A DNA stretch of 64,000 nt from Mucilaginibacter hurinus (GCF_003324525.1 NZ_QGDC01000002.1:434001-498000); one strand, 5' to 3'; shown: positions 20,051 to 29,804, counted from the stretch's first letter. Notes: a model not told the origin generated them from the sequence alone. A program made the numbers and translations.

Positions 20051-20542
20051 ATGAAAAAGATTACAGTAATGTTGTTGCTAAGCATTGCAACAATTAGTTA
20101 TACTTCGGCACAAACTTTACCTGCTATTAATGAGCTAAAGCTAAACTCTGACGATGCCTGTGTGGCCGCTGATAAAGTTGCCCTACAGGTGGCCGAATAT
20201 CTTTTTGCCACACCATTTATTACGGATGATGAGGATAGGTTGCGCGCATCGGCATTCATAAACCGTTGGATGGATTGCACACCTACCTATACATTTTTGA
20301 TAGACGAAGATATAACTGCGAATTTTGATGATGACCCTGACCTTGTAAATATGTACATGGCGGCACTAACTGTATATACACTGCAAAATCCCGACGTTAC
20401 TGATGAAGACAAAATATCAATCGGCGCGCTTAAAAAAGTGTTGGATTATGCAGACAAAGATGCTAATATGGTGCTGCTAACATCGCGTATGCAAAAGCTT
20501 GTAGAGGCTAATAAGAAAAAGCAACTGGAAAGCGCTATGTAA
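20051..20542 (+). CDS. Secreted hypothetical protein
   Basis: A 163-residue protein with a clear signal peptide (MKKITVMLLLSIATISYTSAQ, cleavage near Ala20). The mature part is acidic and mostly helical, with two cysteines (Cys37 and Cys76 by rough count) that could form a disulfide. A lysine-rich C-terminus follows. No family name can be given. It is flanked by a tRNA terminator and a convergent mannanase and is transcribed alone. Confidence 0.7.
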   Translation: MKKITVMLLLSIATISYTSAQTLPAINELKLNSDDACVAADKVALQVAEYLFATPFITDDEDRLRASAFINRWMDCTPTYTFLIDEDITANFDDDPDLVNMYMAALTVYTLQNPDVTDEDKISIGALKKVLDYADKDANMVLLTSRMQKLVEANKKKQLESAM

Positions 20543-20691
20543 ACGATTTCAAGTTTAGCCGGCAGAATCCCGCAATTTTTAAGCTATAACGTCACCTATT
20601 AACAGCAACACCTACGCTATGGCGTAATAAATGCCCTGAATGAGGGTGTGAACATTAGAGCCAGAGCTTTAAAATACAGCATCGGTAACTG

Positions 20692-21837
20692 CTATCTTTT
20701 TAGCGCCTTACGGTATATGGATGATTTGATATCCTTTTGAAACAGCGTAACAGGCGATTTGTAAAATAGCTTGAAGTCGGCTTCTGTAGCATGACCAGGA
20801 TATGGTGCAAAAAAATGACTTTCTTTCCAGTTACGCCACGTAAGCATGTATGAAAACTGATACTTTGTTATTACAGGCAATAAAGTTTGTGTCCACCAGT
20901 CGCTATCGGGTTGGTTTTCATAACCAACTTCGGTAAGCGCAGGTAATTTATTTTTTAATTTAGCAATGCTTATCAACATGGCACTGCGCTTGTTTAGCTG
21001 CGTTGTAAAGTAGGTGCTATCTTTATCCGCATACAGGTCAAAGCCTAAAATATCAACATATTGATCTCCGGGATAGCGTTCCAGATAGTCTCCCTCCGTA
21101 GCAAAGTCAGCTGCAGAATAAGCATATAATATGTTATGCAGTTTCTGCTTGTTGCGCAGGTAATCAACAGTGTACTTCCATAAAGCAATAAATTCTGCAG
21201 GGCTGCAAGACGACTTTCCCCACCAAAACCAGTTACCTGTATGCTCATGCAGCGGCCTGAATATTATTGGAATAGGCTCGCCTTTCTTTCCTTTAAATTG
21301 CTTAACTAGTGTTGCAAACTTATCAAGGTACGCAGTGTATTTGGCCTTGAATATAGAATCAGTTAATATCAGATTAACACTTTTTCCGGGTTTGCTCCAC
21401 GCCGTACTATCAGTAACCGGATCTTTGAAGTGCCAGCTGATGGTGTTGATACCTCCCCTGTCATAAATTTCTTTAACATATTTTACCATATCGGTAAAAG
21501 GCACCCCATCGAAATTATTTAAACTATCGTTTTCAAGATGCCCCAAGTCCCAACCGTACACCGCCGGGTATGAACCGGTCACCTCTTTTACATCCGAGCG
21601 GCCTTCGATATTTTTCCAACCTACTCCGTAAGCAAGGTCATCCTGGTGTCCGAACATTACCCCCTTGTTTTTTAAAACAAAAAGATTGTTATATAAAATC
21701 TTAGTCTCATTAGTTGCCCGTATGTCTGAAACAAATGAATGCTGTGCCACGGTACTGCTAAAAAAAGGATACAATAAAAATACTATAATAATGCCCAGCT
21801 TCATTAAAGAGAACAAATACTTTATAAGTGAATACAT
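20692..21837 (-). CDS. GH26 family beta-mannanase
   Basis: A secreted glycoside hydrolase of family 26, which cleaves beta-1,4-mannan with retention. The 381-residue protein has an N-terminal signal sequence (about 12-31), the GHQDDLAYG start of the barrel, the acid/base glutamate in FRPLHEHTGNWFWWG (Glu198) and the nucleophile glutamate in ALTEVGYE (Glu303), so both catalytic residues are present. No carbohydrate-binding module is attached. It lies downstream of a leftward cluster with three CE7 esterases, which fits attack on acetylated glucomannan. Met12 is an alternative start. Confidence 0.92.
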   Translation of the reverse strand: MYSLIKYLFSLMKLGIIIVFLLYPFFSSTVAQHSFVSDIRATNETKILYNNLFVLKNKGVMFGHQDDLAYGVGWKNIEGRSDVKEVTGSYPAVYGWDLGHLENDSLNNFDGVPFTDMVKYVKEIYDRGGINTISWHFKDPVTDSTAWSKPGKSVNLILTDSIFKAKYTAYLDKFATLVKQFKGKKGEPIPIIFRPLHEHTGNWFWWGKSSCSPAEFIALWKYTVDYLRNKQKLHNILYAYSAADFATEGDYLERYPGDQYVDILGFDLYADKDSTYFTTQLNKRSAMLISIAKLKNKLPALTEVGYENQPDSDWWTQTLLPVITKYQFSYMLTWRNWKESHFFAPYPGHATEADFKLFYKSPVTLFQKDIKSSIYRKALKR

Positions 21838-21940
21838 TAGCCTTTTAAACGGTATAAGATAACCGGAGTTGCGAACTTCAAACTATTTATTTTCACACGT
21901 ACACAAGCCATGTAAAACATAGCCCGGCCCGCAACATAAA

Positions 21941-22171
21941 CTACTGGTTAAAATCGTTTTGCTTACGGCTTTCGTGTATTATACGTTTCTTTCGGGTCAT
22001 GCTTTTATTTGGAAATAACTCATCTGAAATGAGAGCATACAACAACATGGTAACCGCAGCAAAGTAAAAAACGGTTTGTATCTCAGGACGTTTTTTAAAT
22101 AACGATATGCCTACCAATGCAATAACAATGATAAGTACTACATAAAAAAGAACTTTTAAAAAACTGTTCAT
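21941..22171 (-). CDS. Small two-span membrane protein
   Basis: A 76-residue protein with two hydrophobic helices (about 5-25 and 32-50) and a basic C-terminal tail (TRKKRIIHESRKQ). No family recognised. It begins 33 bp after the TPR gene on the same strand and so probably belongs to that transcript. The long hydrophobic pattern and good codon use make it more likely real than chance. Confidence 0.55.
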   Translation of the reverse strand: MNSFLKVLFYVVLIIVIALVGISLFKKRPEIQTVFYFAAVTMLLYALISDELFPNKSMTRKKRIIHESRKQNDFNQ

Positions 22172-22204
22172 CTATATTGAATTATATTGTATAAAGTTAA
22201 AAAT

Positions 22205-24553
22205 TTAATTACATAATTTCTTGATGGCATCGTATGCTTCTTTTAAGCCCAGTTCCCCCGCTTTACTTAAATCAAGGCAGCCGTCATTTTTTTCTTTTAC
22301 AGTAATCCGGGCAAGTCCGCGTAAATAATATATCTGTTTATCGGCATTGTTTAAAGCCAGGCCTGCATTGTAGTCAGCAATGGCTTCGGTATAATTTTTC
22401 AGCATAACCTTTGCTTCTCCACGCTTTACATAAGCTTGCTTAAGATTATCCTGCAAACTTAAAGCCTTGTTATAATCCTGTATGGCCCCACGGGCATCCT
22501 TTAAGGCAAATTTAGCCATGCCTCTGTGCAGGTAACCAGATGCGTTCTCGTCATTTAACTCAATGGCTATATTGCAATCCTGCACGGCACCAATTGAATC
22601 TCGCAGCAATAAACGGCCGGTTGAACGCTCCAGGTAGATATTTTGATTAGTGGGTTGTATTTTAAGCGCCACTTTAAAATCGTCAAACATGCCAACGGTA
22701 TCTTTCAGTAACGCTTTATTAATGGCGCGGCTGATGTAACCACGCACGTTACGCGGATCAAGCTCAAGGGCACGGCTGTAAAAATCGAGCGCATGCTGAT
22801 AATCCTTCTGTTCTATCTTTGCCATACCCATTAAAATATGCGGCTCGGCCTGATCTCCCTGCAGTTCAATCGCACGGTTCAAGTCGGTCATGGCACCTTC
22901 TACATCGCCATTCCTCATCTTCTCCAATCCGCGGTTGCCGTAAGCTTCGGCAAATACACTATCTATAGCAATTGCCCTGTCAAAATCCTTTAAGGCTTGT
23001 CGCGACCCGTCCAGGTGAGTACGCGTAATGCCACGCTGCAGGTAAAAATTTTTATTTTGCGGGTTGATAGCAATGCCCGCCGTAAAAAGGTTGATAGCAG
23101 CATTATAATCACTAGTCTTGTCTCGCGCCATACCCAAACCAAGATAGGCGTCTTCATCCTTTGAATTTAACTGCAACGCCTTTTCAAAATCAGACATCGC
23201 CCCTTTTATATCACCAATCCGGTCTTTCGCGCGGCCACGTTTTACATAAATATCTTCTATCTTCGGGTTAATCTCCAGTACCTTGTTGTAATCGCTTATA
23301 GCTACCGAATCCTGGCCCATACCGCTTCTGATGTCGCCACGGGTGTAGTATGCACTAACGCTTTTAGGATTAATCTTTAGCGCGGCTTCAATATCTTTAA
23401 GGGCGCTCGTAGTATCGTTTGTATAATATTTGCCTTTTGCCCGCATGGACAGCAATTCAACATTTTTGGCGTCGTAAGTTAAACCGGTATCGGCATCAAG
23501 TATAGCATCGGCAAACTTTTGCTGCTCCAATTTAACATTTCCGCGGTTTAAATATGCCTCTGCATTGCGTGGATTAAGCTTGATGGACTTGTTTAAATCA
23601 AGCATAGCTGCAGCTGTATCCTTTAAATAATAATGTGCAACACCCCTTAGCAAGTATAATTCTGCATTAAGCGGATTTAATTCTATGGCTTTGGTATAGT
23701 CTGCAACAGCGCCGGCGTGGTCAGAGGTGTTTATCCGTGCGTTACCCAGGTAATGGTAAAGCTCGGTGAGTTTTGGGTTTAATTTAATAGCCCTGTTGTA
23801 ATCTTCAATGGCGCCCTTATTATCATTAATATTACTTTTGGCGTTACCACGGTAGTATATTGCCTCGGGATTATTTGGATTAAGTTCAATTGCCCTGTTA
23901 AAATCATCAATAGCGCCCCTGAAATCGTTTAGGTTTGCCTTAGCATTTGCCCGATAGTAATATACATCGGCATTCCTCGGTGCCATTTTTAAAGCGGTTG
24001 TGTAGTCCGCAACGGCACCGGCATAATCGCTCATGTTCGCCCGTGCAACACCTCTGAACTGGAATAATTCTGCCTTTTTTGGCTTCAACTGTATGGCGCG
24101 GTTAAAATCTTCAATAGCGCCAGCATGATCGTTTATATTCTCTTTGGCGTTTGCGCGATAATGAAAAATATCGGCGTTGCGTGGTGCCAGTTGCGCGGCC
24201 CGGTCAAAATCGGCAATGGCAAGCCTGTACTCTTTAAAGTTGCTGTAGGCATTAGCGCGATAAAAGTATGCGTTGGGATAGCTTGGCTTTAACTCAATTA
24301 CCTTGCTGTAATCAAACACCGCCAGCTCATAATTTTTCATATTACTGTGCGCGTTACCACGATAAAAATAGGCATCAATATTTTGCGCGTTCAGTTCAAT
24401 GGCTTTGGTAAACTCAACCACCGCGCCTGACAGGTCTTTAGCATTAGCTTTGGTATTGCCGCGTTGTACATACGAGTCAGATGTTTGCGCCGATGCCCGT
24501 GCACCAATTAATAAAAAGAGTAAAAAAACATATCTCATGCTGCTATAAATCAT
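22205..24553 (-). CDS. Secreted protein made of 21 TPR repeats
   Basis: A 782-residue periplasmic or surface protein. A signal peptide (ending near ARASA, residue 22) is followed by 21 consecutive 34-residue TPR units and a degenerate 22nd ending DGCLDLSKAGELGLKEAYDAI. Repeats follow the pattern Y-x-x-RGNAK-x-x-x-x-D-x-x-GAI-x-D-(Y/F)-x-(R/K)AI-x-LNP. TPR superhelices hold other proteins together, so a scaffold role is inferred. It starts 22 bp after the last CE7 gene, within the same leftward cluster. Met6 (24538) is an equally good start. Confidence 0.88.
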   Translation of the reverse strand: MIYSSMRYVFLLFLLIGARASAQTSDSYVQRGNTKANAKDLSGAVVEFTKAIELNAQNIDAYFYRGNAHSNMKNYELAVFDYSKVIELKPSYPNAYFYRANAYSNFKEYRLAIADFDRAAQLAPRNADIFHYRANAKENINDHAGAIEDFNRAIQLKPKKAELFQFRGVARANMSDYAGAVADYTTALKMAPRNADVYYYRANAKANLNDFRGAIDDFNRAIELNPNNPEAIYYRGNAKSNINDNKGAIEDYNRAIKLNPKLTELYHYLGNARINTSDHAGAVADYTKAIELNPLNAELYLLRGVAHYYLKDTAAAMLDLNKSIKLNPRNAEAYLNRGNVKLEQQKFADAILDADTGLTYDAKNVELLSMRAKGKYYTNDTTSALKDIEAALKINPKSVSAYYTRGDIRSGMGQDSVAISDYNKVLEINPKIEDIYVKRGRAKDRIGDIKGAMSDFEKALQLNSKDEDAYLGLGMARDKTSDYNAAINLFTAGIAINPQNKNFYLQRGITRTHLDGSRQALKDFDRAIAIDSVFAEAYGNRGLEKMRNGDVEGAMTDLNRAIELQGDQAEPHILMGMAKIEQKDYQHALDFYSRALELDPRNVRGYISRAINKALLKDTVGMFDDFKVALKIQPTNQNIYLERSTGRLLLRDSIGAVQDCNIAIELNDENASGYLHRGMAKFALKDARGAIQDYNKALSLQDNLKQAYVKRGEAKVMLKNYTEAIADYNAGLALNNADKQIYYLRGLARITVKEKNDGCLDLSKAGELGLKEAYDAIKKLCN

Positions 24554-24575
24554 ATAATTGCGATAAAATCTTTAT

Positions 24576-25931
24576 TTAAAAAATACCGTACTCATCCATC
24601 ATCCACTTTATGAAATATTCATAAATGGACTGTGGCACTTCGTGCGTCAGATCAGGATAAACAAATAATTTGTATGGGCCCGGTATGTTATTAAGCATAG
24701 CATATTGGTTATAAGCGGGCGCCAGGTGATCAAGCAAACCTATACCTATAAGCGCTTTACACTCTAAACCGTTGGTAAAGTTTTTTAAATCGAAATAGTC
24801 GAGGTTATCCAACAGTTTATTGAGCGGAACAAATCGTGCTTTACTGTATTTTATTAATCCGCTCATGGGCCATTCCGAACTGTTTAATGCCCGCCAATCA
24901 CTAAAAACAGGATTATTTGACGAGCATAATTTTACCCGCTTATCCAAACTTGCCAATGCAATGCTAAAGTAACCGCCCAAACTTGCACCTGACACCGTGA
25001 TGTTTTTGGGATCAAGCTCTGGCCGTGACATAACAAAATCAATCCCTCGCATACCATCCATTAAGGCACCGCGCAATATATACTTATCCCTGTACTCAAT
25101 GCCCTCTGTTAAATAGCCGTCATAAGTGGGATGTATAACGTCACGGCTATTGCCCTGTCCGCGTACATTTAAGGACAACACGGCTAAGCCGCCTTGTGCG
25201 TATATTGGCTTTACTCCCGTTCCGCCGTATCCGGGCATTACTACCCATACAGGCAATTTATCCTTTTCCTTCCTGTTTTTTGGCATGGTTAACCAACCAC
25301 GTATCGTTAAGTTATTTAACGACTGCATTTCAACAAGATAAACCTTAATGCCATTTTGCTCCATCACGGGTTGTTCGGTCATTTTAAAGCCGGGCTTAAC
25401 AGCAGATAATTCTGTCGCTGCATCCGCCCAAAACTTATCAAAGTCTGCCGGTTTTGGATTTTTTGACACGATTTGCTGAGGATTGATACCGATAACTTTT
25501 CGTAAAGTGTCATCATATTCGGTGACATTTATCATAATAGATATCTTATAAAATCCAGGCTCTTTTTGCTGAGGTACGCTTAGCGAATATTCTCCGGAAC
25601 TGCGTTTGTCAAACTTAACTTTAACCGAATTTTGCGCCACCTCCTTATTGTCAAGTGAGGTTAGCAAAAAACTTACAGTGCCTTCCTGTACAACATCAAA
25701 GGGGTTATGTACTTTAACCTTATAACTTATCTTATCACCCGTTTTAAAAATGGCGTCCTTTTTTGATGGTACTACCGAAAATAAAAACTCTTTCTCGTCT
25801 TCGCCAGCGCCATGCTCTTCGTCTGTTTGCAAAATATTGCTAAAAGCTGGCAGCGTAAGGCTCCCTATAAGTAAAACAACAAGTATTCCTCTTAGCATCT
25901 TTATATTAATTATCACTCTATTTATCTGCAT
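24576..25931 (-). CDS. CE7-type acetyl esterase, paralogue 3
   Basis: A 451-residue secreted acetyl xylan esterase-like protein (AXE1/CE7). A signal peptide (about 12-31) precedes a beta-sandwich domain of about 110 residues beginning KEFLFSVVPSKKDAIFKTGDK, then an alpha/beta hydrolase domain. The CE7 motif RGQGNS is present, the nucleophile is Ser317 in SGASLGG, and Asp401 (LLDHLAP) and His430 (THEVP) complete the triad. It lies 9 bp after paralogue 2 and 22 bp before the TPR gene. It should remove acetyl groups from xylan, mannan or short oligosaccharides; the true substrate is unknown. Confidence 0.88.
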   Translation of the reverse strand: MQINRVIINIKMLRGILVVLLIGSLTLPAFSNILQTDEEHGAGEDEKEFLFSVVPSKKDAIFKTGDKISYKVKVHNPFDVVQEGTVSFLLTSLDNKEVAQNSVKVKFDKRSSGEYSLSVPQQKEPGFYKISIMINVTEYDDTLRKVIGINPQQIVSKNPKPADFDKFWADAATELSAVKPGFKMTEQPVMEQNGIKVYLVEMQSLNNLTIRGWLTMPKNRKEKDKLPVWVVMPGYGGTGVKPIYAQGGLAVLSLNVRGQGNSRDVIHPTYDGYLTEGIEYRDKYILRGALMDGMRGIDFVMSRPELDPKNITVSGASLGGYFSIALASLDKRVKLCSSNNPVFSDWRALNSSEWPMSGLIKYSKARFVPLNKLLDNLDYFDLKNFTNGLECKALIGIGLLDHLAPAYNQYAMLNNIPGPYKLFVYPDLTHEVPQSIYEYFIKWMMDEYGIF

Positions 25932-25940
25932 AACGGCTAC

Positions 25941-27266
25941 TTAAAACATTCCAAATTCATCCATCATCCACCCGCTTAAATACTCGTATGAGGATTGGGG
26001 TACTTCATGCGCCAGGTCAGGGTATACCAATACCTTATATGGCGCTTTTATATTGTTAATCATAGTATACTGATTATAGGGTGGTGCCAGATTATCAAGC
26101 AAACTTATAGCTATCAGCGTGCGGGCATCAAGTTTTGGTGTAAAGTTTTTCAGATCAAAATAATCAAGAGTGGTTAGCATCCGGGATATTGGAATAAAAC
26201 GGTCTTTACTGTAAGTTAACAGCGCGCTCATTGGCCATGAACCCCTCTCCTGCAAAGCCCGCCAGTCTGCAAAAGTTGGGTTATATGCCGAACAAAACTT
26301 TACCCTTTTATCCAAGCAGCTTGTAATCAAACTATAATAGCCTCCCATGCTTTCGCCTGAGCAAATAATGTTGGTAGAATCAAGCTCGGGCCGCGAGCAA
26401 ATAAAATCAACCGCTCGTACACAGTCCATAATGGCACCACGTAAAATATACCGCTCTTTATGTTCAATGTCCGTAGTCAGGTAGCCGTCAGTTGTTGGGC
26501 GCACCTGATCGCGGCTATTGCCCTGACCTCGCAGATTAAACGTAATTACAGCTAAGCCCGGCGGACCATATATAGGTTCATAACCCCTTATACCATACCC
26601 GGGAAACACCAGCCACACAGGCAGCTTTTGTCCGGGCTTTCTTTTAGTTGTTATAGTAAGCCATCCCCTTACGGTTACATTATTTAATGATTGCGCCTCT
26701 ATTAAATAAACTTCTTGCTCTCCCCTGCGCATTGCAGACTGTTCAGTCATCTTAAACTGAGGCGCAACCTTTCTTAAATCTGCCCGTGCACTTAACCAAT
26801 ATTTTTCAAAGTCAGCCGGTGGTTGGTTATCCGAAATAATTTGCTGCGGGTTCACGCCAAAAACCCGCTTTAAGGTATCATCGTATTCAGTAACATTTAT
26901 TTTAACGGATATTTTGTAAAAACCGGGATCTTTTTGAAATGGCACTGGAAGTGAATAGCTGCCCGAACTGCGTTTGCCAATACTCACCTTAATAGATTTA
27001 CTGGCCACCTCAATATTATTTTGCGTGGTAACCTGGTAGCTAATGGTACCTTCCTGTACGATGTTAAAAGGGTTGGTTACTTTAACATCATACCTAATGT
27101 TGTCGCCTGTTTTAAATATTGCATTCTTTTTTGAAGGGTGTATGCTGAATAGAAACTCTTTCTCAGATCCACCATCACGATGGGTTGCATAGCAAATACT
27201 ACCAACCATTATGAACAGTTGCAGCAATAAACACTTAAACACCCTAATTTTTAACATATAACTCAA
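25941..27266 (-). CDS. CE7-type acetyl esterase, paralogue 2
   Basis: A 441-residue paralogue of its two neighbours with the same plan: signal peptide, N-terminal beta-sandwich (KEFLFSIHPSKKNAIFKTGD), then the hydrolase. The RGQGNS motif is kept. Its nucleophile elbow is CSGESMGG instead of SGASLGG, the Asp lies in LLDNLAP and the His in AHEVP, so the triad is intact but the active-site surroundings differ from the other two copies, pointing to a different substrate range. It starts 24 bp after paralogue 1. Confidence 0.88.
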   Translation of the reverse strand: MSYMLKIRVFKCLLLQLFIMVGSICYATHRDGGSEKEFLFSIHPSKKNAIFKTGDNIRYDVKVTNPFNIVQEGTISYQVTTQNNIEVASKSIKVSIGKRSSGSYSLPVPFQKDPGFYKISVKINVTEYDDTLKRVFGVNPQQIISDNQPPADFEKYWLSARADLRKVAPQFKMTEQSAMRRGEQEVYLIEAQSLNNVTVRGWLTITTKRKPGQKLPVWLVFPGYGIRGYEPIYGPPGLAVITFNLRGQGNSRDQVRPTTDGYLTTDIEHKERYILRGAIMDCVRAVDFICSRPELDSTNIICSGESMGGYYSLITSCLDKRVKFCSAYNPTFADWRALQERGSWPMSALLTYSKDRFIPISRMLTTLDYFDLKNFTPKLDARTLIAISLLDNLAPPYNQYTMINNIKAPYKVLVYPDLAHEVPQSSYEYLSGWMMDEFGMF

Positions 27267-27290
27267 TCATCCCTTTACAGGGCATTACTA

Positions 27291-28622
27291 TTAAAATAAT
27301 CCAAATTCATCCATTAGCCAATGCGTTACATACACATGTAGCGATGGCGGTACCTCATGCGTTAAATTTGGATAAACAAAAACTTTATGTTCTCCTACTA
27401 TCCTGTTGATCATTGCATATTGGTTTTGTGGCGGTGCCAGGTGGTCAAGCAGCCCTATACCTATCACCGTACGGCACTCCAGCCGTTTCGAAAAATTTTT
27501 CAGATCAAAATAGTCAAGCGTGTCCAGCAATTTATCCAGTTTAACAAACCGGGCATTGCTATATTTCATCAAGCCGCTCATTGGCCAGTCGGCATTTCCG
27601 CGCAGAGCACGCCAGTCGCTAAACACCGGGTTGTTTGATGAGCATAGTTTTATACGCTTGTCAAGACTGGCCACTGCTATGCTAAAAAAACCGCCTAAAC
27701 TGGCGCCCGATGCCGTAATGTTAGCGGTATCTAATTCAGGCCGGGAGCAAACAAAATCAATTGCACGGATGCAATCCATAATGGCCCCCCTTAGTATGTA
27801 TTTCTTTTTATCCTCAATATTATCTGTTAAAAAGCCGGCGTATGTAGGGCGCACGGCATCGCGGCTATTACCTTCACCCCTGAAATTAAAAGTGAACACA
27901 GCCATGTCCTGCGTGGTTATCATGGCATCAACACCCATTAAGCCATAACCGGGAAACACAACCAAAACAGGCAGCTTTTGCTTTGCCTTACGGTTTTTGG
28001 CCATACTTAGCCAACCCCGCACCGTAACATTATCTATAGACTTCATCTCCACCAGGAAAACGTCAACACCGCTGCGGCTGCGGGTGGGTTGCGGTGTCAT
28101 CTTAAATTCCGGCTTAACTTTGCGCAACTCATTACGCGCGTCTGACCAAAATTTATCAAAATCTCCTGGCTCCGGGTATTCAGATACTACCTCCCGGGGA
28201 TTTACTCCAAACGTGCGCCTTAATGTATCATCATATTCAGATACGTTTATCATGATGGCGATCTTGTAAAATCCCGGATCTTTTTGAAAGGGAACGTCAA
28301 GCGTAAATTTATCGCTGCTGCGTTTCCCTATATTTACCTTTATACTATTAGCGGCTACTTCGGCATTCTTTGTATTAGTTACACGGAAACTTACTGTACC
28401 TTCCTGTACTACATCAAAAGGATTATCAACACTTACAACATATTTTATCTTATCTCCGGTTTTATATATTGCGTCTTTTTTTGAAGGCGCTGCTGCAAAT
28501 AAAAACTCCTTTTCCGACTCCTCTTCGTGCTGCAGCAAAGCCGCCGAAGCATGACTAACACAAATGGTAAGGACGATGATTGTTAAAAAAACTGTATAAT
28601 GTAAACCTAACTTTTTCAGCAT
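27291..28622 (-). CDS. CE7-type acetyl esterase, paralogue 1
   Basis: The 443-residue first member of the tandem triplet. It has a signal peptide, the beta-sandwich (KEFLFAAAPSKKDAIYKTGD) and the CE7 hydrolase domain with Ser in SGASLGG, Asp in LLDHLAP and His in THEVP. The family motif RGQ is changed to RGE (FNFRGEGNSRD), the only copy with this change. It starts 13 bp after the outer-membrane barrel gene, so the four genes are very probably one transcript. Confidence 0.88.
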   Translation of the reverse strand: MLKKLGLHYTVFLTIIVLTICVSHASAALLQHEEESEKEFLFAAAPSKKDAIYKTGDKIKYVVSVDNPFDVVQEGTVSFRVTNTKNAEVAANSIKVNIGKRSSDKFTLDVPFQKDPGFYKIAIMINVSEYDDTLRRTFGVNPREVVSEYPEPGDFDKFWSDARNELRKVKPEFKMTPQPTRSRSGVDVFLVEMKSIDNVTVRGWLSMAKNRKAKQKLPVLVVFPGYGLMGVDAMITTQDMAVFTFNFRGEGNSRDAVRPTYAGFLTDNIEDKKKYILRGAIMDCIRAIDFVCSRPELDTANITASGASLGGFFSIAVASLDKRIKLCSSNNPVFSDWRALRGNADWPMSGLMKYSNARFVKLDKLLDTLDYFDLKNFSKRLECRTVIGIGLLDHLAPPQNQYAMINRIVGEHKVFVYPNLTHEVPPSLHVYVTHWLMDEFGLF

Positions 28623-28635
28623 TTTTTAATATTCA

Positions 28636-29469
28636 TTAAAACCTGGTTGCAAACGACAGGGAAAATGATGTACCCTGGCCGGTTGAACGCCCTACCAGGA
28701 AATGATTTACCCCGGCAAACATGGAAAACTGCGGACTAAAAGTGTGACCGTAACTAAGTGATGCCATGGTGTATGAAAAATCGCGATTGACCACGATATT
28801 CGGATTTACACTTTTATCAGAGCTGACAGAGTATGTACCCGCACCACCCACGGTCACCATGTTCTTTTTATCAAAATTAAAACCAAAAGAGGCGCCGTAT
28901 TTTAGTTGAAACGGACCCTCAATGGCAAAATACTGCCGGCCGCCTACTTCAGCATTCAGATAAAATGTTTTCGAGCCAATTTTTCCGGCTGTTGAACCAG
29001 CAAACTTTAATTCGGCACCGGGCGTTCTTAAACCTACGGCTACACTGCTATATAAAGGCAAAATGGCAGTACCCTGTATGCCAAAGTAATACTTATAATC
29101 TATATTGGCCAGGTAGTACCGTATACCTACTTCGGCATCGCCAAGCGCTGTTACGGCCCGGGGTATGCCGGTTGAGTCCTGCATAAACTTGTTTACCATT
29201 AACGGTAATGAAGCAACGCCCGTAACCCTACGGCTAATACCATATTCCATGTAGGTTGAGAAGCCTATAGACTGAAAATAGCCGTTTGAAGGATAGTTTT
29301 TAGTTCCTCCTACACTATCCCATAGTTTGGTAGACCTGAAGAAGCTGGTTGATAGCGACACAAGGTATTTACCTTTTTTTACTGGCCATCCGCCGGCCAT
29401 AGCTTCGGTACTAAAAAGCACTGCGGCAAAACAGATAAATAATACATTAAGGCGTAATTTTCTTTCCAT
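28636..29469 (-). CDS. Outer-membrane beta-barrel protein
   Basis: A 277-residue protein with a signal peptide (cleavage after AMA, residue 25), alternating hydrophobic strands, paired aromatic residues and a C-terminal phenylalanine (SLSFATRF), the signal for outer-membrane insertion. It resembles the channel proteins of the phenol-pathway MetA/transporter type rather than a TonB-dependent receptor. It is the first gene of the CE7 cluster and may let substrates or products cross the outer membrane. No SusC or SusD is present in the window. Confidence 0.75.
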   Translation of the reverse strand: MERKLRLNVLFICFAAVLFSTEAMAGGWPVKKGKYLVSLSTSFFRSTKLWDSVGGTKNYPSNGYFQSIGFSTYMEYGISRRVTGVASLPLMVNKFMQDSTGIPRAVTALGDAEVGIRYYLANIDYKYYFGIQGTAILPLYSSVAVGLRTPGAELKFAGSTAGKIGSKTFYLNAEVGGRQYFAIEGPFQLKYGASFGFNFDKKNMVTVGGAGTYSVSSDKSVNPNIVVNRDFSYTMASLSYGHTFSPQFSMFAGVNHFLVGRSTGQGTSFSLSFATRF

Positions 29470-29631
29470 ATTAATATTTACTAATTTTTTTCGTGTTTGT
29501 TAAATGGCTGAATACGTAACAAACGCTACAAATGTTGACCCCATAATTGGGAAATTTTTCCCCACGGAAAAATACATCAGTCACACTAAACCAAAATCGG
29601 CCAAAATATGTCATTAAAACAGCGTTTTAAG

Positions 29632-29639
29632 CAAAGGTA
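29632..29639 (-). promoter_or_regulatory. Putative -7 box of the barrel-CE7 cluster
   Basis: The minus strand reads TACCTTTG, an exact TAnnTTTG match. It would give a 5' untranslated region of about 155 nt. It directly adjoins one arm of the inverted repeat at 29640-29706. Confidence 0.35.
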
Positions 29640-29706
29640 GGTATCGCATTATCACTTTCTCCCCTCTTTGTTCAAACTCGCTTACATTATATGCAAATGC
29701 GATACC
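29640..29706. promoter_or_regulatory. Inverted repeat between divergent units, possible operator
   Basis: GGTATCGCAT (29640-29649) and ATGCGATACC (29697-29706) are exact reverse complements, 47 bp apart. One arm touches the leftward -7 box and the other lies about 45 bp before the rightward -33 element. The spacing would suit a looping repressor or two dimers, but a chance repeat cannot be excluded. The rest of 29470-29804 holds nothing else recognisable. Confidence 0.35.
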
Positions 29707-29750
29707 AATCGCATATAAATGATTAAAATGCAACTTTCTGCGGTAACATA

Positions 29751-29781
29751 TTTGTAAAGTACCGGCGAAGGCATATATTTG
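29751..29781 (+). promoter_or_regulatory. CotH gene promoter
   Basis: TTTG (29751-29754), 19 bp spacing and TATATTTG (29774-29781) match both elements of the Bacteroidota sigma-A promoter, ending 23 bp before the ATG at 29805. Confidence 0.65.
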
Positions 29782-29804
29782 AATTTATTCTTAAACCTTA
29801 CTCA

